Part shown: piece after piece, positions 48,901 to 56,964 of the stretch | Numbering within the stretch: position 1 is the stretch's first letter | Layout of the letters: each line of letters starts with the position of its first letter | Source: an uncultured Bacteroidales bacterium | GTDB lineage: Bacteria > Bacteroidota > Bacteroidia > Bacteroidales > UBA3824 | Length of the DNA: 61,445 nucleotides | Assembly (NCBI GenBank): GCA_905234655.1 | Contig: CAJOJG010000013.1 | Coordinates: 1 to 61,445 of the forward strand | Direction: 5' to 3' | Translations under genes and position numbers: made by a program | The notes under the pieces: generated by a model | What the model saw: only the letters and a program-made list of their open reading frames with translations | Told to the model about the DNA's origin: nothing | Database searches by the model: none

Positions 48901-51418
48901 ACGTGGCTACCTCGGCGGGGTTAGTCTCGTCCACAATATTTGCCGGAAAAGCGATGTCCGCCTCAATATCTTCGCCCATCGCAATATGCTGGCTTATAGC
49001 GTCATACATCGACAAACCACAACCAAGTTTTTTGTGTATGGCCTCCATTACGCCGTTAAGTTCGCGGCGGAGTTCCATCAGCCGTCTTGTGTCAATCATG
49101 AAACCAGTCGGCGACTTGTACCGCGTAACTTGCGTACAATTACTGAGTTGCGAGAGGACTTGGGTTTTGTTGGCCTTGTTGCTGAATACGTCCAGGCAGA
49201 ACGGCGACAGACCGAGTTTGTCCAGCCTCGTGCGCACAACTTCGAGCGCGGCGGCCTTCTGCGCCACAAACAAAACCCGCTTTCCACGGTACAGTGCGTT
49301 TGCGATTATATTGGTGATAGTCTGGGACTTGCCAGTGCCGGGAGGACCGAACATGATGAAACTTTCGCCCGAAACAGCCTCCTCGACAGCCTCCAACTGT
49401 GAACTGTCGCAGCTTACCGGCAAGAGCATGTCCCTCGGGGTGTACTCCTTGTCCATCTGCTCGGCTGTTTTGGCGTGGCTTTCAGGCTGGTACGTCAGCC
49501 GTCCATTGACAAGGGAGTCCACAATCGGACTTTTCGTAAGCAGGTCGGCGTGTGAGTGTATGTCGTTCCACATCACAAACTTGTTGAAACTGAAATTGCC
49601 GATGACAGCCTTTTCCTCTATGTCCCAACGCTTTACGTTCATTATCGAGTTGCGGACGATGGCGAAAATCTTCGGCACGTCCACGCCGCTTTCGTCGTTG
49701 GGCAGCGGGTCGGGGATTCCGAGGTTGATGCCAAAATTCTGCCTCAGCATTTCCGCCAATGTGATGTTTGCGATGACGTCCTCGTCGCGGCTGCGGATTA
49801 TGTAACCGCTTGAACTATTGCGCCTTATTATTTCTATTGGCAACAGCAGGATTGGTGCGTAGCGTGGCGTTTCGCTCTTTTCGGTTTCGTACCAGCGCAG
49901 GAGTCCGATGGCGAGGTATAGCGTGTTTGCGCCGTTCTCCTCCAATGCGGATTTGCTGCTGCGGTACAGGGCTTTGAGAGCCTCGCTATTTTCACGCTCC
50001 GAATATAACGAGTGAAGCCGCTTGTTCTCTATTTCTGTCACAATGAAATTAGCGACCTCGGTTCCGGCGGCTATTGTCATGTTAACATCGTCAAAATCAA
50101 TGTCTTCGCTCGTTGCAAATTCGCTTGGCCGTGGCAGAATCCTGAACTCCTCGCCGCCGCTCAGGTAGTCTTCGATTTTATTGACACCGGCGGACATGAG
50201 CATGAGGTTTTTCTTGTTGAACCTCATGTTAAGCAGCGAGTTACGCAGGCTCAAGTCGAGGAGTTTGCGCTCCCAGATGGTCTGTTTTGTGATTGGCTTG
50301 TTGTCGGCGGTGAGGGACGGAATGTCATAAACCGAGATTTCCTGAGGCTTTATGTGCACGCCTTCCATTGGCAGGTCTTCACCGGCAGCAATCTCGAAGC
50401 CGCCCGACGTTTTCAGCAACCTTGGCAAGGGTTTGATACCCACCGACCTGCACCGCGCAACGTCCACAAAATATTCAAATTCGCTCAGTGCTGTAAGATG
50501 TGTCGCGCCCTGAGTGCAGGCTTCCTCAAAACTTACATTTTTAGGCGTGTCGATACAGGTGGATTCCACGACTTCTATGGAGCGCATACCGTCGCCGAGG
50601 CGTTTTGTGAGTTCCGTAAGGTCGTCATTTACAGAATATTGGAAAGTTTCGGGTTCGAGGTGGAGGCCTACGAAGGCGTGTTCTTTTACTAAGATGATTA
50701 TGGGGTATATTTTGGCACATTCAAGGCACGAGGCGTACAGGAGCGCGGTCTCGATGCAGTTGCCAATCTTGTTTTCAAGCACTTCGTCGGCGAATCTGAT
50801 TCGCTGTCCCTTGGCGATTGTGGAAGTGTTGGCAGGGGACAGTTGGTATGAGATTTTTTGCTCCTTGAGAGCCTCAAAAATCGCGCCCGCCATCTGCCTG
50901 ACCCTGTTTATGCTGCGCGACGAGTAGCCGTCGATGGTGGAGTCGCCGGTGAACTCCTGAAGGATTTTTGCTGCTCGGCTTACTACCATCCTGATTTGCA
51001 TTAGGTTAGGCATCACGAATGACGACAGTAACTCAGGTATGAATCCATGGATGAAAAATTCTGCCGGCAATACCGTCATCGGGAACTTTTCGGAGTGCAG
51101 AACCCCGTCGCCATATTTAATTTCCACAGTAAAATCTGTGTCCATTTCTTCCGAAAGTTGGAGTACAAACGCCTGATTTACTTCAGTTTTGACGGCGATG
51201 TCCAATTTTTCGCCCGGCTCTATTTGGGCGATGCCAGCCTTGAAAGCCTTTGCAAAATCGGCTCCCGGAGTTATTTCGAGTGTTAGGTTTTCTTTGCGTT
51301 CTTCCGACTTGTTTTCTATCGTGAGTCCTTTCGTTACGGGGTACCTGTTCTGCACCATCGCAAGGTTCAGATAGCGGAAGTAGTTGAAATCGAGAATAAA
51401 AGAGTTGTTGCTGTCCAT
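45914..51418 (-). CDS. DUF4011-type SF1 helicase with Vsr-like nuclease and DUF3320 domains
   Basis: The 1834 residues hold: an N-terminal beta-rich region; a transglutaminase-like piece (KIGNCIETALLYASCLECAK, near 230); the DUF4011 region (WERKLLDLSLRNSLLNMRFN, near 390); an SF1 helicase with P-loop FGPPGTGKSQT (about 691) and Walker B FDEASQMPTSDA (about 1330), plus QGDERDVILFSVGYG and LNVAVSRAR; a Vsr/DUF559-like nuclease (FRVDVAVCDPDDKERYILAI, RDREICQPSVLKTLGWNVLK); and a C-terminal DUF3320 domain. Such fusions are associated with defence islands, and I recall one described as the antiphage system Hhe. It appears intact, behind a TAACTTTG box (51453-51446), and follows the damaged restriction gene. 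Confidence 0.85.
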   Translation of the reverse strand: MDSNNSFILDFNYFRYLNLAMVQNRYPVTKGLTIENKSEERKENLTLEITPGADFAKAFKAGIAQIEPGEKLDIAVKTEVNQAFVLQLSEEMDTDFTVEIKYGDGVLHSEKFPMTVLPAEFFIHGFIPELLSSFVMPNLMQIRMVVSRAAKILQEFTGDSTIDGYSSRSINRVRQMAGAIFEALKEQKISYQLSPANTSTIAKGQRIRFADEVLENKIGNCIETALLYASCLECAKIYPIIILVKEHAFVGLHLEPETFQYSVNDDLTELTKRLGDGMRSIEVVESTCIDTPKNVSFEEACTQGATHLTALSEFEYFVDVARCRSVGIKPLPRLLKTSGGFEIAAGEDLPMEGVHIKPQEISVYDIPSLTADNKPITKQTIWERKLLDLSLRNSLLNMRFNKKNLMLMSAGVNKIEDYLSGGEEFRILPRPSEFATSEDIDFDDVNMTIAAGTEVANFIVTEIENKRLHSLYSERENSEALKALYRSSKSALEENGANTLYLAIGLLRWYETEKSETPRYAPILLLPIEIIRRNSSSGYIIRSRDEDVIANITLAEMLRQNFGINLGIPDPLPNDESGVDVPKIFAIVRNSIMNVKRWDIEEKAVIGNFSFNKFVMWNDIHSHADLLTKSPIVDSLVNGRLTYQPESHAKTAEQMDKEYTPRDMLLPVSCDSSQLEAVEEAVSGESFIMFGPPGTGKSQTITNIIANALYRGKRVLFVAQKAAALEVVRTRLDKLGLSPFCLDVFSNKANKTQVLSQLSNCTQVTRYKSPTGFMIDTRRLMELRRELNGVMEAIHKKLGCGLSMYDAISQHIAMGEDIEADIAFPANIVDETNPAEVATWMDIVNEAAVICKTSGNPVQNPLNILNPKTYNTDSASIIDGQCKNSIEKFETLAKTVKECAMILGVENPGMPERSDPFRVLVADVAGLTAMTAQAASFSDNDEKSNQYFKALRHAKHAAYIYSEITNDFDASILQQDWTAVKAEWQQSANKFFISRFFTRNRIKKSLQKFNKSAIQFDPELVLGLLTEYGTEYAAANQYPELKDILTLSQSDTAEDIDQKSKMLTTVLKINGHIRALSSSPTEYGTIKQKFAAMFAQGFGMFKDFYAQKFAIFATQYKAAQDSSRQLAESANLPVEALEQMEGNNSLIERRIALLKKISANIGGLKDWYIYLTVRRNAEANHLKFATDYFDQTISNPASWLANFKKSFYKAIIEHVFATAIELQLFKGEIFDDKLKRYRELNDKYMELVKAELYAKLASNAPDFSVEASKNSEPGILMKNIRNNGRGTSIRSIFDSLPNLLPKLCPCMLMSPMSVAQYLTLTDKPQFDLTIFDEASQMPTSDAVGSIARSKNVIITGDPKQMPPTSFFTSTSTDEDNIEIEDLESILDDALALNIKSRNLLWHYRSKHESLITFSNHEYYDNTLLTFPSPDNRTSKVTLVKVDGYYDRAKSRCNPAEAKAVVEEVERRLKDPELKKRSIGIVTFSIVQQHLIDDMLTELFAQKPELEAIANNEQEPLFCKNLESVQGDERDVILFSVGYGPDKDGKVSMNFGPLNQKGGERRLNVAVSRARYEMKIFSTLTADMIDTNRTSAIGVAGLKKFLAFAQHGVSGIRGTDAATPNEIAKDISRALRKKGYESDVQVGCSGFRVDVAVCDPDDKERYILAILTDSNEPSRTRTARDREICQPSVLKTLGWNVLKVWSADWYTDRDAVLKKITDEIDNIKSPLQIVDDEPVKYEIKQELANRDGSAPPQYKGFRTYERDSSTVSQFEFQNAIRYVLRRDMSLPEDDLRKNVIFELGFKRTGSILAQSFAEALATLVSDGEVVERNGLYMMG

Positions 51419-51527
51419 ATTGCTTTGTTCATTGATGCGCGGTGCAAAGTTAAAAAAAAAAATCGGACGAAAACCAATAATCTATAAAAAAACTATCGAC
51501 AAATTATTTTCGGATAAGATTTTTCGT

Positions 51528-51535
51528 TATTTTTG
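51528..51535 (+). promoter_or_regulatory. -7 box of trmO
   Basis: TATTTTTG seven bases before the trmO ATG at 51543, so the transcript would be leaderless or nearly so. Confidence 0.4.
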
Positions 51536-51542
51536 TGGCATT

Positions 51543-52232
51543 ATGGATAGAATCACAATCACTCCCGTCGCCCGAATCCGTTCCGAGTTTCCGCAGAAAT
51601 TTGGGATTCCACGGCAGCCGTTGCTGTCCAAGAATACCGTCGCGGAAATCGTTTTTGAGCCGGAGTTCCGCAATCCCGACTGTATCCGTGGCATTGATAA
51701 TTGCAGCCATTTGTGGTTGATATGGGAGTTTTCGGAGTTCAAAGAGCGGCATTGGTCGCCGCTCGTGCGCCCGCCGAGGCTGGGCGGCAATAGGAAGATG
51801 GGCGTTTTTGCGACCCGAAGCCCACTGAGACCCAATCCGTTGGGGCTTTCGGCGGTGAAATTGCTCGACGTTAAAATGGACAAAACCCTCGGCCCGATTC
51901 TCCGCATTTCGGGCGCGGATTTGATGGACGGCACTCCGATTTGTGACATAAAGCCTTACATCCCATACGCCGACAGAGTGGAAGATGCTGTTTCTGAGAT
52001 ATTTACCGTGCCACTAACACTATCCTCGGTGCGTTGGGAGTGTGAACCTCCACTGCCCCGCTCCGGCCGACGGATTGTCGCCTTGGAGGAAATCCTCCTT
52101 CAAGATCCCCGTCCGGCTTATAAGCACAATAACACTGGCAGTTACGCCTTTGAATTTGCAGGTTTGCACGTGGAGTTTTGCGTGGAGGATGGCGTGGTGG
52201 TCGTGAAAAAATGCGATAAAGTCGGTTTATGA
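51543..52232 (+). CDS. trmO: tRNA (adenine(37)-N6)-methyltransferase TrmO
   Basis: Methylates the threonylcarbamoyl-adenosine at position 37 of ANN-decoding tRNAs with SAM. The 229 residues are typical TsaA/TrmO: TPVARIRSEFPQKFGIPRQP, ELEFEPEF-like IVFEPEFRNPDCIRGI, HLWLIWEF, GVFATRSPLRPNPLGLSAVK and GADLMDGTPICDIKPYIPYA. All substrate-loop motifs are present. The frame is open upstream, but ATG 51543 directly follows the promoter box and gives the family's start. Confidence 0.93.
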   Translation: MDRITITPVARIRSEFPQKFGIPRQPLLSKNTVAEIVFEPEFRNPDCIRGIDNCSHLWLIWEFSEFKERHWSPLVRPPRLGGNRKMGVFATRSPLRPNPLGLSAVKLLDVKMDKTLGPILRISGADLMDGTPICDIKPYIPYADRVEDAVSEIFTVPLTLSSVRWECEPPLPRSGRRIVALEEILLQDPRPAYKHNNTGSYAFEFAGLHVEFCVEDGVVVVKKCDKVGL

Positions 52233-52246
52233 TATCCGCAATTTTT

Positions 52247-52278
52247 TTTGTTCATTTGCACAAGGTTTAATAAATTTG
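52247..52278 (+). promoter_or_regulatory. Promoter of the CaCA exchanger gene
   Basis: TTTG (52247-52250), 20 bases, then TAAATTTG (52271-52278). Transcription would begin near 52284, which decides the start codon of the next gene in favour of 52312 over upstream alternatives. Confidence 0.65.
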
Positions 52279-52311
52279 CGGCATAAAAACGAACCATTTT
52301 ATTCAAACCAA

Positions 52312-53274
52312 ATGCTTTTGAACTTTTTGCTGGTCATCGTGGGTGTCGCGCTCGTACTCTGGGGGGCGGACAAGATGACGGATGGCGCGGTGGCTCTCGC
52401 CACAAAGATGAAAATCCCAGAGATTGTGATTGGACTCACGATTGTAGCAATAGGAACGTCGATGCCCGAATTTGTGGTAAGCCTGATGTCGGCGTTGAGC
52501 GGAAGGTCGGCCATCGCCGTCGGCAACGTGCTGGGCAGCAACATCTTCAATGTCCTTCTCATCGTCGGGCTCACCGCAATCGTCTGCCCGATGGTAATCA
52601 GCAAAAACACCGTCAAAAAAGACATCCCATTCGCCGTGGCAGGCTCGGTGTTGCTGTTCATATTCGCATTCGACACATACATAGCGCGTTGGGAAGCGGC
52701 GGTGCTGTTCGCCGGGTTCATCGCGTTCATGGTATATACGATACGTCAGGCAAAAAACGGCAACCTCGAACCCGCCGCTGCCGACGACAATGAACCAAAG
52801 AAAGAAATGCCTGTATGGAAAGCGTTGGTTTTCATGGTGTTGGGCATCTCGTGCCTTGTGTTTGGCAGCGACCTTTTCGTTGACAACGCATCAGAAATCG
52901 CGGCGGCGTGGGGCGTAAGCCAGGCGATTATCGGCCTCACAATCGTCGCCCTCGGCACATCGCTGCCCGAACTCGCCACAAGCATCGTCGCCGCCCGCAA
53001 AGGTCAGAGCGCGTTGGCGATAGGCAACGTCGTGGGCAGCAACGTCTTCAACATCTTTATGATTGTAGGCATCACGGGGCTGATTTCGCCGATGCAGGCC
53101 GAAGGAATCACAATGGTGGACCTCGGCGTGATGCTTGGCTCGATATTGGCGTTGTGGTTTTTCTCGTTCACAAAATACAAAGTGGAACGTTGGGAAGGCG
53201 TTGTATTGACGCTCAGCACAGTGGCTTACATGTCGTGGCTCATCTACAACGCCGTAACGGGCGCAACGGCTTAA
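52312..53274 (+). CDS. Calcium/sodium antiporter, CaCA family (YrbG-like)
   Basis: A 320-residue inner-membrane exchanger with ten helices in two inverted halves. The two alpha-repeats are clear: GLTIVAIGTSMPEFVVSL (near 43) and GLTIVALGTSLPELATSI (near 213), each followed by a GNVxGSNxFN block. The acidic residues of both repeats are intact, so it should be active. The acidic cytoplasmic loop (EPAAADDNEPKKEM) lies between the halves. The next gene begins 13 bases downstream. Confidence 0.93.
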   Translation: MLLNFLLVIVGVALVLWGADKMTDGAVALATKMKIPEIVIGLTIVAIGTSMPEFVVSLMSALSGRSAIAVGNVLGSNIFNVLLIVGLTAIVCPMVISKNTVKKDIPFAVAGSVLLFIFAFDTYIARWEAAVLFAGFIAFMVYTIRQAKNGNLEPAAADDNEPKKEMPVWKALVFMVLGISCLVFGSDLFVDNASEIAAAWGVSQAIIGLTIVALGTSLPELATSIVAARKGQSALAIGNVVGSNVFNIFMIVGITGLISPMQAEGITMVDLGVMLGSILALWFFSFTKYKVERWEGVVLTLSTVAYMSWLIYNAVTGATA

Positions 53275-53287
53275 TCGTCAATAGATT

Positions 53288-53800
53288 ATGACACGTCAGT
53301 TCATTCCATATTGCTCATATTCCGACGGCGAGCATGATGCCGTGGCGGGCTTCATCGACGAGGACAAAGGGCTCTCGGCGGTGATTTTCGACCGGCGGCC
53401 GTTGCTCGCATTGCCCACCGACTACGTGAGCGGGCTGCACATCCACGACGGCGACCTGTACGTAATCTACGTCCGCGCCATACTTCGCGTCCCCGACATC
53501 ACGAGCGGCAACATCGAGCCTGAGGACCATTACACGCTCGAAATGCAGGATTATTACAGTTATGAGCCGCCACAGATGCTCACCGACCTCGACGGGACGC
53601 TTTGGGCGCATATCGGCGGGCGGCTTTTCAGGCGCGAGGGCGACGGCTGGGCGCAGGCGGCAGAATTTCCCATAGGCGAAAAGGCGTGGGTCCCGGGCGC
53701 GGAAACGCTGGCGTTCTCTAAGAATCTTCTTCGTGACGAACTCGCTGACGGACAACGCATTTACAACATCAAAACAGGACAAATAAATGAAACGATTTAG
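53288..53800 (+). CDS. Hypothetical protein
   Basis: A 170-residue acidic, soluble protein without signal peptide or membrane segment. It contains FIPYCSYSDGEHDAVAGFID at the start, YVSGLHIHDGDLYVIYVRAI, and repeated short beta-like blocks (MLTDLDGTLWAHIGGRLFRR) that could form a small propeller-like or beta-sandwich fold. No family recognised. It sits 13 bases after the exchanger gene and ends 13 bases before the start codon of the thioredoxin-fold lipoprotein gene, so all three are probably one operon. Confidence 0.7.
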   Translation: MTRQFIPYCSYSDGEHDAVAGFIDEDKGLSAVIFDRRPLLALPTDYVSGLHIHDGDLYVIYVRAILRVPDITSGNIEPEDHYTLEMQDYYSYEPPQMLTDLDGTLWAHIGGRLFRREGDGWAQAAEFPIGEKAWVPGAETLAFSKNLLRDELADGQRIYNIKTGQINETI

Positions 53801-53813
53801 ACAGAAAGAAACT

Positions 53814-54935
53814 ATGAAAAACTTGATTACCATACTTGCGCTCTCGGGGCTGATGACCTCTTGCACGGCGCAGCAAAACAGTGGCGACGGTTTTGTCATC
53901 AACGGCAACTGGACTGGCGGCAACGACGGCGACACGGTGTTTTGCGTAACGATGACGCAAATGGGCGCGATGCCCACTGACACAGCATATATCAAAGGCG
54001 GCAAGTTCAAGATGACCGTCAAGGAAAACGCCGCCGCCCTGAAGACCATCGTCGCCCTCAAAAACGGCGGCGCGGCGTCGGCTGCCGAGGTGATTGTAAC
54101 GCCCAAGGGCAGCGTCAACGTCGAACTTCACGCCTCGTCAAACGAGATGGGCAAGGTCTCTGGCAACAAGGACAACGACATCTGGCAGGCGGCACGACGC
54201 AAGGAAATGCAGATTTCGCAGGACGCGCAGTCGCTGTTGAGGGTTGTCAACGACACGACGCTCGACCTCGTAACGCGCTTCCAGGCCAAACAGAAAATCG
54301 ACTCGATTGCGTCCGTCATCGCCACCAACTACTATTCCGCCGTCATCGACAACATGCCCTCGCCAGTCTGTGGGCTGATAGTCAGGTATTTCCACGACGA
54401 CTTCACGCCCGGACAGATGGACGAAATCGTCGCCCAAATGTCGAAGAAAATGCCCGACGACCCTGTCTATAAGGCACTTACGGCTCAGCGCAACGCCGAC
54501 CAAGAGACCGCCGTCGGCAAGCCTTACAAAGAGATTGCGATGGTGGACTTGAAGGGCAACATGAAACGCCTCAGCGAAGTCGTCAAGGCCAACAAACTGA
54601 CAATGATTGACTTCTGGGCGTCGTGGTGCGCACCCTGCCGCGCCGAAATGCCGAATGTGAAGAAGATTTACGCCGCCTACCACCCCAAAGGGCTCGAAAT
54701 CTACGGCGTTTCGCTTGACGAAAACATGGTCTCTTGGCAAAACGCCATCACCCAGATGCAACTGCCGTGGATTCAGGTTTCGGACCTTGAAGGCTGGGGT
54801 TCTGCGGGCGCACAGGCGTACAACATCAAGGCCATCCCCGCCACAATCCTCATCGACGGCAACGGCACCATCATCGGCAAAAACCTTCGCGGACAAGAAC
54901 TCGCCAAAAAGGTCGCCGAAATCCTCGACAAGTAG
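53814..54935 (+). CDS. Thioredoxin-fold lipoprotein (TlpA/ResA-like with DUF4369-type N-domain)
   Basis: The 373 residues have a lipobox (GLMTSCTAQ), a beta-rich N-domain (residues about 30-115) of the kind common in Bacteroidota thiol proteins, a helical linker, and a TlpA-like domain with FWASWCAPCRAEM (about residue 270) and the cis-Pro in KAIPATILIDG. It should reduce or transfer disulfides in the periplasm. Start 53814 is chosen because it places the lipobox correctly. Followed by a long inverted repeat that can act as a terminator. Confidence 0.9.
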   Translation: MKNLITILALSGLMTSCTAQQNSGDGFVINGNWTGGNDGDTVFCVTMTQMGAMPTDTAYIKGGKFKMTVKENAAALKTIVALKNGGAASAAEVIVTPKGSVNVELHASSNEMGKVSGNKDNDIWQAARRKEMQISQDAQSLLRVVNDTTLDLVTRFQAKQKIDSIASVIATNYYSAVIDNMPSPVCGLIVRYFHDDFTPGQMDEIVAQMSKKMPDDPVYKALTAQRNADQETAVGKPYKEIAMVDLKGNMKRLSEVVKANKLTMIDFWASWCAPCRAEMPNVKKIYAAYHPKGLEIYGVSLDENMVSWQNAITQMQLPWIQVSDLEGWGSAGAQAYNIKAIPATILIDGNGTIIGKNLRGQELAKKVAEILDK

Positions 54936-54950
54936 TTTTTTTTGAACATA

Positions 54951-55026
54951 AATTAAACGAATTAGAACGAATTAAAACGAATTTATATTTTCTAATTCAT
55001 TTTAATTCGTTCTAATTCGTTTAATT
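54951..55026. repeat. 33-bp inverted repeat with 10-base loop
   Basis: Arms 54951-54983 and 54994-55026 pair over 33 bases with a single G-T mismatch. Each arm contains three GAATT cores (AAACGAATTAGAACGAATTA). A related element lies at 60851-60923, and both are preceded by TTTTTTGAACA. It may act as a terminator or RNA stabiliser, but the AT-rich stem and its two copies suggest a repeat family. Confidence 0.88.
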
Positions 55027-55077
55027 CGCGTTTAAAAAGAAAACACATAATTGACGTTTAACAAAATACATAAGAAT

Positions 55078-55500
55078 ATGAAAAAATTTTTATTGATGTT
55101 GATTACGGTGTTTGCGGCGGCGGCTTTGGCAAGCGCGCAGTCACTCGCAACGATGGCGGACGGCAGCAACCCGATGTCTTTCAATATTGATGCCAATTCG
55201 TTGATAGTCAAATTGAAAGGCAACGCCACCACGGGCTACACTTGGAAGTACACTATCGACAACGAGAGTGTCATCAAGTTTTATTCCGACAAGTACGACG
55301 CCAACAACAATGGCGGCCGTCCGATGATGGGCGCAGGTGGCGAACAGACCTTTGTCTTTGAGCCAAACAAGTCCGGCAAGACAAAGATTACCTTTGAATA
55401 CGCCCGTCAGTGGGAAGGCGGCGAAAGTGCCGGCAAGCGTTTCCTCAAAATCAAAGTGGACGGCAAAGGCAAGGTGAACGCCAAAGAGGTGAAGAAATGA
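55078..55500 (+). CDS. Chagasin-like cysteine-protease inhibitor (I42 family)
   Basis: The 140-residue product has a signal peptide (cleavage after ALASAQ) and the three inhibitor loops of chagasin: GNATTGYTWKY (loop with NxTTGY), a Gly-rich GGRPMMGAGGEQTFVF loop, and YARQWEGG (RxW). It should inhibit papain-type proteases in the periplasm or outside. Its stop overlaps the ATG of the next gene (ATGA at 55497-55500), so translation is coupled. Confidence 0.9.
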   Translation: MKKFLLMLITVFAAAALASAQSLATMADGSNPMSFNIDANSLIVKLKGNATTGYTWKYTIDNESVIKFYSDKYDANNNGGRPMMGAGGEQTFVFEPNKSGKTKITFEYARQWEGGESAGKRFLKIKVDGKGKVNAKEVKK

Positions 55501-56069
55501 AATATCTCATCATTTCCGACATTCACGGCAGCGCGACGGATTGCGCCACGGCACTCAGTCATTACGAGCGGATGGGCTGCGATATGATTGTGTGCCTTGG
55601 CGACATTCTGTACCACGGCCCGCGCAATCCGATTCCTAAGGGTTACGATTCCAACGCCATCTGCGCCTTGCTCAATCCATACGCCGACCGCATCGTCTCG
55701 TGTCGCGGCAACTGTGATTGCGAGGTTTGCGAGATGGTCTTGGACTTTCCGCTGATGTCGGATTACAACATGATTGTTGACAACGGCGTTAAGATTTTTG
55801 CCACCCACGGCCACATCTATTCCCCTACCCTACCCGACGGCTCACAGACCGTCCCGGGCTCTAATCCGCCGCCCAAAACTGGTTTTGACATCTTCCTCTA
55901 CGGCCATACCCACATCCCCGTCCTCACCCGCGACGCCTGCGGCCGCATAATCTGCAACCCCGGTTCCACGACGCTGCCCAAAGGCGGCTTCCCAAAAAGT
56001 TTTGCGGTCTATGAGGACGGCAAAATGGCGGTGTATGATTTGGAAGGGAATGTGATGATGGCGGTGTAA
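55497..56069 (+). CDS. yfcE: YfcE-type metallophosphoesterase
   Basis: The 190 residues show the metal-binding motifs of the MPP family: ISDIHGSATD (DxH), CLGDILYHGPRN (GD), CRGNCD (GNxx), ATHGHIY (GH-type) and YGHTHIP (GHTH). It hydrolyses phosphodiesters with Mn2+; the natural substrate is not known. It starts inside the stop of the chagasin-like gene. Confidence 0.93.
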   Translation: MKYLIISDIHGSATDCATALSHYERMGCDMIVCLGDILYHGPRNPIPKGYDSNAICALLNPYADRIVSCRGNCDCEVCEMVLDFPLMSDYNMIVDNGVKIFATHGHIYSPTLPDGSQTVPGSNPPPKTGFDIFLYGHTHIPVLTRDACGRIICNPGSTTLPKGGFPKSFAVYEDGKMAVYDLEGNVMMAV

Positions 56070-56080
56070 AATTTCCACTC

Positions 56081-56311
56081 TTACTCTATCCTAATCACAT
56101 TGTCCTCGGTGTATTTGTCCTTCGGGGCGGGGTTTTCGGCGGGGTAGCCGATTGCAATCATCGAGTACGGGACGAGTTTTTGGGGAATGCCGAGCACTTG
56201 GCGGGCGGCGTTGGCGCAGATGTCGTCATAAAGCACTTTTTTAAACTCGGAATAATCCCTATAAAGCGCGTTTGTAACCTGTTCCTCGGTGGAAATGGAC
56301 TCGTCCTTCAT
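56081..56311 (-). pseudogene. C-terminal end of a nitroreductase-like protein on an unrelated start
   Basis: The 76-residue frame ends with ARQVLGIPQKLVPYSMIAIG and YPAENPAPKDKY, the usual C-terminus of nitroreductase-family flavoproteins (GYPAE..PP). Residues 1-34 (MKDESISTEEQVTNALYRDY, then a short helix to DDICANA) do not fit a nitroreductase and no flavin-binding part is present. Directly upstream, 56412-56308 holds another 3' fragment in a second frame (HYVPSEELGGIFFLGYTLKP ... EKQNSR) whose TGA overlaps this ATG. Both look like leftovers of deleted genes. Confidence 0.5.
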
Positions 56312-56427
56312 CTTGAGTTTTGCTTTTCGGTAACAAGATTATAATCCGGCGACGGCTTGAGCGTATAGCCGAGAAAAAATATGCCGCCCAATTCCTCGGA
56401 CGGCACATAATGTTTTCCCGAAATAAA

Positions 56428-56964
56428 TTAATAATACTGCATTACGACTTTGAACATCATCGTTTCGGGTTTGTCGTTGGTGATGAAGTCGCTGTAAGTG
56501 ACGAAAAACTTGATGTAGCCGGGGGCAAAGCCGAAGTCCGTGTGTTCCTCGTAAAGGTCGCCGGACGATGAATCCTTGTGGTAGCGTGTCAGCGGCAGGG
56601 CATCATGGTAGCCGTCGTCGTAGATGCGGTATACGGTCAACTGTCCGCCGTTGTCGATGGTCTCCTGTGTGAGTTCTGGAAAATTAAACTCATACTGGAA
56701 GTACTGCTCGGATTCCTCACCGGCGAGTTGCCAGTCATTGTTTTCTACTGTGAACGTGAACTTCAGGGTCTTAAAACCTTCACCGTCCACGCCGTCGCGT
56801 CCGTCCACGCCGTCGCGTCCGTCTTTGCCGTCGAGCCCGTCATATCCGGGTTCGCCCTGTGGTCCTTGAGGCCCCGGAGGGCCCATCGGGCCGTCGTCTC
56901 CCCTGCAACTGCCGAGCATCAACGCCGCGAGCAGTGGCAGAATCATGAATATTATTCTTTTCAT
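56428..56964 (-). CDS. Lipoprotein with collagen-like repeats
   Basis: The 178 residues have a lipobox (LMLGSCRGDD), then about 14 Gly-X-Y triplets (GPMGPPGPQGPQGEPGYDG, then KDG, RDG, VDG repeats to about residue 64), and a C-terminal beta domain rich in aromatic residues. The repeat suggests a stiff stalk holding the C-domain away from the membrane. Its ATG overlaps the TGA of the M16 protease gene (ATGA at 56964-56961). Function unknown. Confidence 0.85.
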   Translation of the reverse strand: MKRIIFMILPLLAALMLGSCRGDDGPMGPPGPQGPQGEPGYDGLDGKDGRDGVDGRDGVDGEGFKTLKFTFTVENNDWQLAGEESEQYFQYEFNFPELTQETIDNGGQLTVYRIYDDGYHDALPLTRYHKDSSSGDLYEEHTDFGFAPGYIKFFVTYSDFITNDKPETMMFKVVMQYY

